A stretch of DNA of 64,000 nucleotides. Source: Gymnopilus junonius (Eukaryota > Basidiomycota > Agaricomycetes > Agaricales > Galerinaceae). A program made the position numbers and the translations under genes. The stretch is from contig JADNYJ010000085.1 of assembly GCA_015501075.1 (NCBI GenBank), positions 62,001 through 126,000 of the forward strand, given 5' to 3'. The notes beneath the pieces were generated by a model. That model worked only from the letters and a program-made list of their open reading frames with translations, had not been told where the DNA came from and searched no databases. Numbering within the stretch: the first letter of the stretch is position 1; each line of letters opens with the position of its first letter. Below, piece by piece: positions 1 through 9,194 of the stretch.

Positions 1-29
1 ATCAAAAGCCAAGGCCTGACAAACCGCAT

Positions 30-2671
30 CTACTCTTCCTTCTCCTTCTCTTTTCCCTTCCCTGCTACGTTCCGACTATCACCACCCCCTGAACGTGAAG
101 CATACCGCATCGAATAACGCGATATAGACGCCAGATGCTGACCCGCCAACACCTGGTATAACAGCCGCAGAGGGTTGTAGTGCTTCACAAGGCGGTTCCA
201 GAGCTCAACTGTGCAGACATTCACAAATGATATTAGCTTGAGCAATATGATTAAAAAGAAGGGGTGACGTGCTGTATTGGAAGAATATAGCGGATAAGGG
301 AATTGGCTGGTTCTGGAAACGAACGCAGTCATTCGTCAATGAGAAGCAACCGCCATAAAAAAAGGGAAATGGACATACCTCCAACACAAGATAAGGGGGC
401 GAGATTACACTGTTCACAATCCCTCTAGTATTGGGAAATTTCAGTGTAAAACACACACCACCTGAGCACCGCGTCATTAATTAGCATTAGCAAGACTCTC
501 GTTATCAACACTGAGACCAAAAAAGAGGCTCACCGGGTAATCGCCAAGGATCTTTCACCCTCAACATGAGCGCAAATAGCGGGAAATGATGCATGAACGC
601 AAGAAGGGTCTCTATGCATGCTTGAACAAGGAGCGTGGCGAGACGAAGCTGTAGAAAGAGAAGAGAGAGATAGTCATCAGAATGTTTATCATGCTTGAGT
701 ATTCAAATAGACCACTCACACCTGCGAACAAGACATAGTATACCAACGCAGTCGGGAAAAGAAAGGCTAAGAGGGTAAAGAGGACCGTTCCGAAGAGGAG
801 TTGGTCAATGTCATATGACCATGTGTCGGTTCTGTTACGCAGAACATTGCGTCTTTTCCCTAAATAATATTCGAATCATAGCGGTAAGCAACCGCATCAT
901 AGAATGGCTATGCAAAGTAAATCAAGAAATCACCTCGGAAAACGCCCCATAAAAGCCCACCACCGAGTTTAACACCTCCAGCCCAATAGACCACACGCGT
1001 AAGCTCATATCCAATCCTCAAATGGACGATCAGATACAGGGACAGTAGGTCTGATAAAAGAGACAGAAGTAGCGTTAATCCGCCAATCGTGGAGAGGAAT
1101 CCGAGGGTGTTGAACAGAGTGGGTGAAAGTGGAGGGAGGATTGCTGTTGAAAAGAAGGTTGGAGTTCAGTTGTCAGCAATCAGTGATTCGGCTGAGGAAA
1201 GAAAAAGGGAGGAAGGCGTACAATGCCAGGTGTCTATTATCCCGACCAGGGTTGTCACATAGAATCTACTTAGTTCAGCGTTGAGTTTAAGACCTGCCGG
1301 CCAGGCGTCTAGCCAGAAGAGTGTTGTCCTCGGAAGGTTAAATAAAAGCTTCTACTCATAGTGCATTAGTTCAAAGATTACAAATAAAGAGAGGTGTTCA
1401 TTCGTACCTGGACAGCATCATTAGTTACATCAGCTAGAAAGTCACTGTTTTCAGATAAGAAGGTTCCGAAAGTATATCCGAGGGTCATGTCGTTCATGAT
1501 CAACCATGCCGTATTAAAAAAACTAGCATGGTCCCCCAACAAGTCAGTGGTGAAATACTAGGCAATTCAAAGGACGCACTTGGTATATCTACGCGAGTAA
1601 AATGCGGTGTCGTATGTATTTTGCCTCTGCAAACTGGTTACTTGTGTGATGAAAAATACGGCTTGGTCTATTCTGACGTCAAACTGCTGCACTTTTAGAA
1701 TTGGAATTTATTCGACGTCAGCAGGCGTGTACAGGAGACTGTACAGAATTCGATAAAAAGCATACCTGTAGCAGAAATTTCTTTGAGTCTCATGTATCGT
1801 GGATCGCCCTTTCTAGATGTGCCGATGACGTGATCAAAAGTCGGGAGGAGGGGTATATTGGCAACATCTGCAGCGATTTTGGAGATGGATAAGGCTGGCC
1901 TTGTTAATGAGCCGAGGTATGACGCAAGGGTGAGTAAAAAGGATGCTGTGGTGGGAAGTAGCTTTGGTGATTTTGAAGGTGATTGAAGAATGCTGTGTAA
2001 AAGGGAGGATGCGTTAAGCTATACAAGATATAATTTTTTGTTAGAAGGACGAAGGATGGTCTATAAACAATGTCGAAAGCGTACTTGATGAATAACAGTG
2101 TCGTTCAAAGCTTGATCGATATTAATGGGCTGCGTTCGTGTAAAGTCATGTCGCGAAATTTCTTGCCAAGGGTTGCGAGTGCTGGAGCTCGGGGTAGGAA
2201 AGACATGCGGTGGTTCCAGCACATAAAATCGCAGAGAGTGCGAGACATGGCAGCGATATAATACAAATGACCAAATAGTTTCATGCTTATCATCAAAGCT
2301 CCACATCTTTAGTGACGTGGGCACTGGCGACGGACCTCCCTCATCGAAAGTACACGTTCCAAGGAGTGTAGGATCACCTCCACACGACTGCCTCAGCGCA
2401 GCCCACAAATTTGAATCGGAAAGTAAAAGATCCAACGCGTTTTGGTCCAGAACCTGCGAAATATGCATAAATTCAGTGCCGAGAAACACGAGGCAAGCCA
2501 GGAGGCATAAAAAGGAAAAAGGAAACTGACATCAGAAAGAACCCCGGCAATACAAATTGCAGGCCTCAACCACCCATAACAGACCCCACTCTTTTTCACT
2601 CCCTCTGGCCAGAAGACGGAAGTCGCGCTGCTCGTCGTCGTTGACGCCGACGACGACGGAGGCAGTGGCAT
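30..2671 (-). CDS. GPI1: GPI1 / PIG-Q, subunit of GPI-GlcNAc transferase (multi-exon)
   Basis: This gene should encode the Gpi1/PIG-Q subunit of the ER-membrane complex that moves GlcNAc from UDP-GlcNAc onto phosphatidylinositol, the first step of GPI-anchor synthesis. Reading the minus strand through short introns gives conserved Gpi1 blocks in order: an N-terminal VFWPEGVKKSGVCYGWLRP (near 2540-2630), SISKIAADVANIPLLPTFDH and GTSRKGDPRYMRLKE (1780-1900), YFTTDLLGDHASFFNTAWL then MNDMTLGYTFGTFL (1420-1560), and WLDAWPAGLKLNAELSRFY (1260-1330). Several hydrophobic stretches fit a multi-pass protein. The start was chosen at the ATG at 2671, just before that N-terminal block; an in-frame ATG lies 90 bases upstream. 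The last exon begins near 215 and ends at a stop at 30. GT-AG introns keep frame wherever I checked. It is divergent from the Rho gene, with only about 125 bases between the start codons. Confidence 0.85.
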
Positions 2672-2795
2672 GTCATGGAAGGAAAGAGAAAGGGAGAACG
2701 ACCACGTGACGAGACGTTGATTGACGTCTGGATTGTATTGGCAAGCCCCGGATCCGGCCACCTTTGTTCAACATTCGACCTGTCCCCTCAACACC

Positions 2796-3588
2796 ATGGA
2801 CTCTGCACCACCAAGGCGTCCAGATGTGAAGCGCAAGCTCGTCGTCGTCGGTGATGGTGAGCACTACTTTGCGCGCCCCACTCGTTTTCCCTGCAACGAT
2901 GTAGATGATGGATAACAACCAACAGGTGGATGTGGCAAGACATGTCTTCTCATCGTATACGCAGAGAACCGGTTTCCAGAAGTGAGTCGCGGAAGTTTTA
3001 TGTCACAGTGTATTCAAAAATTGACCTTTGTCTCCAAACATAGGCTTATATTCCGACTGTGTTCGAAAACTACGTCACCGTCGTGCAATTCGAATCGAAG
3101 CTGGTTGAGCTTGCGCTCTGGGACACAGCTGGCCAAGAAGAGTACGACAGACTCCGACCGCTCAGCTACCCCGAAAGCGATGTCATTCTCATCGTCTTCT
3201 CCGTCGACTTCCCCACAAGTCTAGCCAATGTGCTCGACAAGGTCCGTTGCCACCCTTTTATCCCCCTTTCGATTCTGATATTCCTCTCTTCAAGTGGTAT
3301 CCTGAAGTATCCCATTTCTGCCCTTCAACACCCCTCCTCCTGATTGGCACCAAAACCGACCTGCGCACCGATCCAACCACCATCCGCATGCTCTCCGCAC
3401 AGGGCCAACGGCCCATCACATCCGAGCAAGGAGCAGAGGTGGCCAGGGACATCGGCGCGAGCTATAAGGAGTGCAGTGCCAAGACGGGCAGGGGCGTGAA
3501 GGAGGTGTTTGATGCCGCTCTGCGAGAAAGTCTCAAGGGCCGCTGGTCAAGAGCGGTAATAAAGAAGAGAAAATGCGTCGTCATGTAA
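2796..3588 (+). CDS. Rho-family small GTPase (4 exons)
   Basis: Small GTPase of the Rho family, a membrane-anchored switch for actin and polarised growth. Exons are 2796-2856, 2926-2981, 3044-3241 and 3295-3588; all junctions are GT-AG and keep frame. The joined protein has the P-loop [10 protein letters not shown] (G1), the effector loop IPTVFENYV (G2), [17 protein letters not shown] (G3), GTKTDLR (G4, TKxD) and ECSAKTGRG (G5), with a Rho-type insert after G4. It ends in a basic stretch plus CVVM, a CaaX box for prenylation. The P-loop has Gly-Gly at positions where many Rho proteins have Gly-Ala, so activity need not be altered. The effector loop and flanks look Rho1/Rho3-like; I could not decide the subfamily by eye. 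Length is about 200 residues, usual for the family. Confidence 0.93.
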
Positions 3589-4301
3589 CAAAGCAAAGAA
3601 GATAGAAGAACGGAAGCCGGTCGATACCCCCCATAGAGCCTCTTTTTCTCTTGCCTTGGATTCGGAGTTGGATCTTTCGTTCGTCCTTTCCTCTGTCCTT
3701 CTCCTTCCATTTTTTTTGTTATTCTTGGATTATATGACTGCCGCTCAGTTAGGCGTTGTTGTACTTTCATCTACTTGCACTTGCATACCTCGGAGGCCTG
3801 TGGGGGTAAATCGGCCACCATCCCATCCATCCATCATCGATTAACGTAACGAACGATCTCAGTCAAGACCATCGATCAAGACCCAAGGCTGGACCTATCC
3901 AATACCACCCACATATCACTCTCATCCAACCAGCATCTGGACACTCAATCTCCTTTTTCCTTCCATTGGCATCTACGCTTTCGGCATGCTCGTATTGTAA
4001 ATACCAACCCATACCACCGCCAGGTTCCGACTCTCTTATATCCTGACCATTCTCGACTCATGCTTCATGCTCCCATATATTTATATATCCTGCACGTATA
4101 TCATTATAGCCAATCATCAAGAACACTTGAAAAATGCCTGATTCAATTCTCCTTCCTGGCAATATTGGATCCAACGAAGATGTGCGTAAGTTTTATTTAT
4201 GGATACCTATGGGGTTCGAACTTGGCGACGACAACTCCTCTTTATCACCCACTAAGTACGAAGAGGTTCGATTTGACATCCGTGTCTGTTCCGCAGTCTG
4301 A
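3589..4301. other. Convergent intergenic region between Rho GTPase and HsbA-like gene
   Basis: The two flanking genes point at each other, so this stretch should hold both 3' UTRs. It has T-rich tracts just after the Rho stop and AT-rich sequence near 4060-4130, but no reading frame with recognisable coding character. Nothing else was seen. Confidence 0.5.
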
Positions 4302-5034
4302 TTAATCATACGCAGCGACAGCACTAGCAAAAGCTGCAGCAGCGTTAACCTTGACCTCATCCACAGCAGCAAGCCAGTCATCCTAGTACCCAGAGTGCAA
4401 CAAATGAATTATCAAAATCCCCAAGGGCAATTTAAAGAATTTCCTGACCAGCATCCCCGAATCCACAACAGCCCCAAATGCACTCGCGCTAACACTGAGT
4501 GTGTTCAAATCATTCTTGACGACGTTGACTACTCCCCCGACCTCGAATGCTGCTTCTTCGCTACAATAGCTTTCAAAGCATCCGATATCATTTCCTCCAG
4601 TCTCTGAAGGCCGTGTACTATCGCTCCCGCATCTGATTCAGAGAATGGCTTGGGTGCTTCCTGTGGATCATGAACAACGTCAATAAAAAAAGTTAACGAT
4701 GCAGGCTCAAGTCAAGACTCAGAACTTGCATTGGCGTCAGCAGTCCCTTGACCCAAACTCTCACCTAGCGCTTGCATCTCAGAGTGAATTTCCTGAAAAG
4801 ATGAGTAGAGTAAGTGTACGCGATATCATAAAGTAGAAAAAAAAGGAGATATCTGACCATGATATTTTGCGCAGTAGATCCAGTGGTAGGAACCTCGTTG
4901 ATGGCGTTGTTCAGGGCAGTAACGCCAGAAGCGATAGAGACGATGTCTGCTATGACGTCGCTTGCCGTAGAAGCGCCCACGATAGCCACCACAGAGGCAA
5001 GAACGTTCACTGAGAATGCAAAGTTGAACTTCAT
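4302..5034 (-). CDS. HsbA-like secreted (hydrophobic surface binding) protein, frame break near 4553
   Basis: Likely a member of the fungal hydrophobic-surface-binding protein A family, small secreted helical proteins. Exon 1 (4858-5034) encodes a signal peptide (MKFNFAFSVNVLASVVAIVG) and the family-like DVIADIVSIASGVTALNNAI. Later exons give EIHSEMQALGESLGQGTAD, FSESDAGAIVHGLQRLEEM, then AIVAKK. The frame breaks there and continues one base off with AAFEVGGVVNVVKNDL, and ends DDWLAAVDEVKVNAAAAF and a stop at 4302. The break is exactly one missing G of a GG pair (coding strand), so the gene may be intact in life. The donors of introns 1 (gtcaga) and 2 (gttctg) are GT but weak. A 66-base intron (about 4383-4448) precedes the last exon. 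Assignment rests on the signal peptide, helix pattern and length (about 180 residues). Confidence 0.65.
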
Positions 5035-5691
5035 GATAGAGAATGTCTCTGTCGTGAACTTGAGGTCAAACCGCTCAGTTTTTCGATGCTCTTATACTCG
5101 TGTGTACTGTCAAATAAACGTACGACTTCCCCAAGATGATTCTCTCTGCGTAATAACTGCGGGCTTTTACTCAATGTGTATGGGAGTTTTTAAGGATGAA
5201 GGCGAGAGTTTAAAAGCGTTGCCACCGCAGAGACTAGAAGAACGATCTTTACTTAGGCTCAATTACTAGTATTTTAGTAAGAGAGATTCCTTTACTTCAC
5301 TACCTGGATTTTTTCTTTCGTCAGAACAAAGATAGCAGCCTGACGACTTTTTCGGTGCCCTCTCTGCACCCTCTAGTCGTAATGGTAACCCTTCGAAGAA
5401 AAATCCTTCCTAAATTATAAGCACTCAAGTTTACACCCCATTTTGTCGACAGCATTTCTCGGAACTATATCTTCGGCCAAACAAACAACCTTCAGAATCC
5501 CCAAAACTGCCACTGTTAAGCTTCGGCCTTAACTTAAGAGTTCTTTAATCGAGTATTAATCCTTTACTTCAATATAATATTTAGTCCGAATATTTATCCT
5601 CGTCTAGAACCAGTCTCGCACTGAGATAGTTACTAGTAGCTTACGGTATGACGCGCGCTGCGCCTGGCGTGCTAAAGGGTAAGTTTACTTA
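5035..5691. other. Upstream region of HsbA-like gene
   Basis: Probable promoter of the HsbA-like gene followed by AT-rich sequence leading to the palindromic element. I see no conserved coding frame or structured RNA here. Confidence 0.4.
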
Positions 5692-6363
5692 CACTGCTGG
5701 CAGGGGACTTTTTTAGCTACGGTAAAATATTAGTAAAATAATAGCTTGCTTGTTTTAGTTTTAGACGAATTTACCTGCCAAGTAAAAGAAAAATATGACC
5801 CATGGTGAAAGATTCACTACGTTTTACCTGTTACAAAAATTTTACAGCAAGTTAATTGTTTTGTTTCTATGGTATTTCAGCTTGAATACAATTACACCTA
5901 AAGATAACAATTATCAGAAATCTAAACGTCGAGAAAATACTCCGAAAACAATAAGTTTTCCCTATTGGGAAATACATTGTACAGATATAAGTTTTTTTGT
6001 CGGTAAAATAATTCAATTCGCACTAATTAATTAATTTTACCGTCAAAAAAACTTATATCTGTACAATTTGTATTACAATGCATTTCCCAATAGGGAAAAC
6101 TTATTGTTTTCGGAGTATTTTCTCGACGTTTAGATTTCTGATAATTGTTATCTTTAGGTGTAATTGTATTCAAGCTGAAATACCATAGAAACAAAACAAT
6201 TAACTTGCTGTAAAATTTTTGTACCAGGTAAAACGTAGTGAATCTTTCACCATGGGTCATATTTTTCTTTTACTTGGCAGGTAAATTCATCTAAAACTAA
6301 AACAAGCAAGCTATTATTTCACTAATATTTTACCGTAGCTAGAAAAGTCCCCTGCCAGCAGTG
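5692..6363. mobile_element. Palindromic (foldback) MITE-like element with TTA target duplication
   Basis: Nearly the whole element is one imperfect inverted repeat. The left arm starts CACTGCTGGCAGGGGACTT at 5692 and its reverse complement ends ...CCAGCAGTG at 6363. The arms are each about 320-330 bases with only scattered differences and a loop of a few tens of bases near 6010-6035. It is flanked by TTA at 5689-5691 and TTA at 6364-6366. A 3-base TTA/TAA duplication is typical of PIF/Harbinger-type elements, so that class is the best inference. Because the arms are complementary, each contains the same 77-79-codon open frame on opposite strands; these look incidental and resemble no transposase. 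Confidence 0.8.
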
Positions 6364-6386
6364 TTAGTACTTAGGCTCGAGTATCC

Positions 6387-6394
6387 ACTCGAGC
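6387..6394. repeat. 8-bp target-site duplication, left copy
   Basis: ACTCGAGC directly abuts the left terminus (CAAGGGGGTCCC) of the hAT-like element and is repeated exactly at 7348-7355. Confidence 0.85.
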
Positions 6395-7347
6395 CAAGGG
6401 GGTCCCACCGGTAAAGTCCGAGAAAACCAACTACCCTCAGTTTTGGGCGATCAAAACCACCGGGGTCCTGCCACAAACGTGGGGTCCTATGATATATTGG
6501 GCAATGTCGTCTCAGAGGCCATACGGCGCGGCGGCCGTCTCACACTCATGAGCTTTTCTTCCCAATTGTAACTGTCTCTCATCTTCAGCCTCTTTGTATG
6601 TAGTCAGAAAAAAAATAAAATCATTCCCTTCATTAACATGAGCGATGAACACTGCACTGCCAAACTCTGCGAGCCAAGGGAAACCTGTCACCTTTTGCTT
6701 GACTCTGGGGACTACAAGGCATTTGACTTGTATTTTGACCCAGTCAAGAAAAAATATCTTGTTAAATGCAACCTCTGTACACAATTCTTGGTTTTAGATG
6801 CTCATAAATTGATGTTGAAGCTGGCGAAGCATCAGGGTCAAACAAGGGACTGTAAAAAGGAGATGCGGAAGCAGGAAAAAGCTTGAATAGATGAGCAGAC
6901 AAGGTTAGAGGCAGCAAGAGTGATAGCTACAGCATTCATTGAATCACCTCATATGTCTCCCTTTGAATTATATTCCAAGCAGAATTTGCTTAAAGATGAT
7001 AGCCCTTCTGACTACAGTAACCAGCATTAATTGTTCAATGATGAGCGCTTCTAGTTCCACGGCTCTTACCCCGGAAAGCGCAACCCTATTACAGTCGGCA
7101 GTAGATTCGTCTCATCAGGAAATCAGAGACACTGGAGGCTGAAATGAAGGGTAGAGGGAACAAGATTGCGATGATGATGGCGAGATAAGAAACAAATTAT
7201 ATTATTCCCTATTCTACCAAATCTACACGATGGAGCTTGCCCAATATATCATAGGACCCCACGTTTGTGGCAGGACCCCAGTGGTTTTGATCGCCCAAAA
7301 ACTGAGGGTAGTTGGTTTTCTCGGACTTTACCGGCGGGACCCCCTTG
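6395..7347. mobile_element. Non-autonomous hAT-like DNA transposon (953 bp, about 110-bp TIRs)
   Basis: The termini are inverted repeats: left CAAGGGGGTCCCACCGGTAA, right ending CGGCGGGACCCCCTTG. They stay complementary for about 110 bases with few mismatches (inner end near AGGACCCCACGTTTGTGGC). The flanks carry an exact 8-base duplication, ACTCGAGC. An 8-base duplication and CA...TG ends are the hAT superfamily pattern. The interior is only about 730 bases, too short for a hAT transposase (usually over 600 residues), so the element should depend on a partner. It sits 31 bases after the palindromic element, making a small transposon nest. Confidence 0.88.
6638..6886 (+). CDS. Small BED-finger-like ORF inside the hAT-like element
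   Basis: An 82-codon frame inside the transposon encodes a peptide with YFDPVKKKYLVKCNLCTQF, then LKLAKHQGQTRDC. The order aromatic, then Cys-x2-Cys, then a helix with His, then a final Cys about seven residues later resembles the BED zinc finger that hAT transposases carry at their N-terminus for DNA binding. The frame ends in a basic tail and a stop, with no catalytic RNase-H-like domain after it. It is most simply the remnant of the 5' part of a transposase gene kept in an internally deleted copy; whether it is expressed cannot be seen. Confidence 0.5.
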   Translation: MSDEHCTAKLCEPRETCHLLLDSGDYKAFDLYFDPVKKKYLVKCNLCTQFLVLDAHKLMLKLAKHQGQTRDCKKEMRKQEKA

Positions 7348-7355
7348 ACTCGAGC
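7348..7355. repeat. 8-bp target-site duplication, right copy
   Basis: An exact copy of ACTCGAGC from 6387-6394, directly abutting the right terminus of the hAT-like element. Confidence 0.85.
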
Positions 7356-7785
7356 GTTCACACGAAGTTTCGGGGTAAAAATAGTAATGAAGATAGATTG
7401 ATTTCCTACTACATGGAGGTCTCGTATTTATACTACATAAGGTACAGCCTCCATGACTCGTTCTGCACAGCTAATAGAGTCTCGAGTTTCGTACTTGAAG
7501 AAAAAATCCTTTGTTCGACTCTTCAAGTCCTCGTGAGAAGATCAATTTAGCGAGCTAAAATAAGACATGTTTCGAGTGTTGAAGACTAGCTAGAATATTC
7601 TACTGAGTACTACAAGGTAGTAATTAATGTAAGTGTCCGTCTATACTAATATCCATAACACCACTTCACACCCTTCGGATTCGTGTCTCGGAAGGTTCTA
7701 CGCATACCAGGGTCAAATCAGGAAGGTGAATAGTATGCCCAGCTCAAGAAAATAAATGGGGACTTTATTCACTCATCATCGGATT
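7356..7785. other. Intergenic region after the transposon nest
   Basis: AT-rich sequence downstream of the 14-3-3-like gene (which points leftward). No conserved coding frame was seen. It may contain older transposon debris, but I found no termini. Confidence 0.35.
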
Positions 7786-8824
7786 TCAATCATCAAACTC
7801 AGGGTCATCAATATCTTCACGAGCTGAAAAAGACATCAGAAGTTGAGCACGTTTAGATCAATAAACTGTGGGTAAGACCGACCGTCTTGCAGATCCGAAG
7901 CCCATAAAGTCAAATTGTTACGGACTCGTTGTAGCATAAGCGCTGAATCCTTCCACATTTCCTCTGTTATAGTATCAATCTCAGCAGAACCTTCAGTCCA
8001 GGCGTGGTGAAGAAGGTATAGTGCGCGTTCTGGACTGCTGAGAATGTCATGCTGGAACAAAGCCATGCTCATGGCCAGACCAAGACGGATAGGATGTGTA
8101 GGGGACAGTGCAGGGACAACAAAGCGGGATGCCTCTTCATAAGCCTTCCATGACTTGAGGACAACACTCTCGAGTTCAGCCTTATCAACGTTCGTGACAG
8201 ACTGGGCTATGTACCGGTAGCAATCGCCCAACCTTTAGATCAGAACAGTCAGAGGTCGCTTAATTGTTAAAAGTAAATTTACATCTTGAGATTGAAGATT
8301 TTAGACTCTGTAGAGGGCGAAGAGGGGATAAGATCATCTTCAAGGACTTCTATGGCCTTTTTAACTTGGGCTAGAAGCACAGTTAAGCACTGCTAAAGAC
8401 ACAAATGAAGTAATAATTGCTCACGCATTTCCGATAGCGAAAGAGTACCAGGTACTTCTTCCGCTAAAGAAAGAGTGGCCTCGTCTTCACTGAGCCACTC
8501 GCGAAATTTTGTCCATTCCTTGAAAGCGCTCTGCTCGTCTGCAGTCTTAGTATCACGTTGAAGCTTCTGCTTGGTCAACCAGTCTGCAATTCTTCGAAGT
8601 TCTTCTCGATCGCGGTAGTAAGGATCCAGCTCATTGTGGGATACTACGATCTCACCTTCTCTGATGTTCTCCGATGCAGCATTTTCAACGCTGACCAAAT
8701 TCCCTTGGCCACCAACCGCACTATTTGTTATGGGACCATTGTAAAAATCCCCTGCGACGTGGATTTGAACCTGAGACGGGTCTCCAATATCACTCAGGGT
8801 CTTGAAATTTCCGAAGAAAGACAT
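7786..8824 (-). CDS. Divergent 14-3-3-like protein with a non-canonical N-terminal half
   Basis: Four exons (8425-8824, 8283-8370, 7883-8232, 7786-7823) join in frame into about 291 residues. The C-terminal half is clearly 14-3-3: DDLIPSSPSTESKIFNLKM, GDCYRYIAQ, LSPTHPIRLGLAMSMALFQH, ERALYLLHHAW, LMLQRVRNNLTLWASDLQD and an acidic tail REDIDDPEFDD. 14-3-3 proteins bind phosphoserine/phosphothreonine peptides; the Arg-Tyr of the binding pocket is kept (YRY). The usual N-terminal helices that form the dimer interface and supply the pocket Lys and Arg are absent. In their place are about 130 residues: a Gly/Asn-rich stretch (VAGDFYNGPITNSAVGGQGN) and a charged helical part (NELDPYYRDREELRRIADW). 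The start is the ATG of MSFFGNFKTL. It may be a repurposed paralogue; canonical 14-3-3 genes should exist elsewhere in the genome. Confidence 0.85.
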
Positions 8825-9194
8825 CCGGGATCCTTGAAGGTGGAAAGAGGTGAAGAAGTAGGCATTGCATTCGGGTTTTCTCAGGAGATTCGGTCCTAAG
8901 GAAGGTCCGTTCACAGCAGCTTATCGTACTCAATTGAATCGAAATCCATTTGTATAGATATAAAGCACAGCATTGTTGACAGTGATGAAGGTAGTAGCAA
9001 CAAAACCAAACCCAAAAGAAAGCAGTTCCGCACTCGCAAATAAAACAGTGACAAGAGTCTGTCGAAAAAACACGACTACGTACGACAATTTTGAAGTTGC
9101 CATCATTCGATGCAGGCAATGCCGTAGGAATACATTTGTACAAGAGGATCATCAAAGCTTGGACTGAAATTACAGCAAACTATAATAAAATAAA
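8825..9194. other. Upstream region of the 14-3-3-like gene / 3' flank of LKR-SDH
   Basis: Contains the promoter side of the 14-3-3-like gene and the 3' flank of the tandemly oriented LKR-SDH gene. No conserved coding frame was seen. Confidence 0.4.

Noticed and set aside
5795..6260. Two nearly identical ORFs (77 and 79 codons) on opposite strands
   Set aside because: They are the two arms of one palindrome; identical peptides follow automatically and there is no protein family match.
8700..8800. Gly/Asn-rich segment of the 14-3-3-like protein as a definite HET-s/PP-type amyloid motif
   Set aside because: The resemblance is only loose by eye and lacks a clear repeat, so it is mentioned only as a hypothesis.
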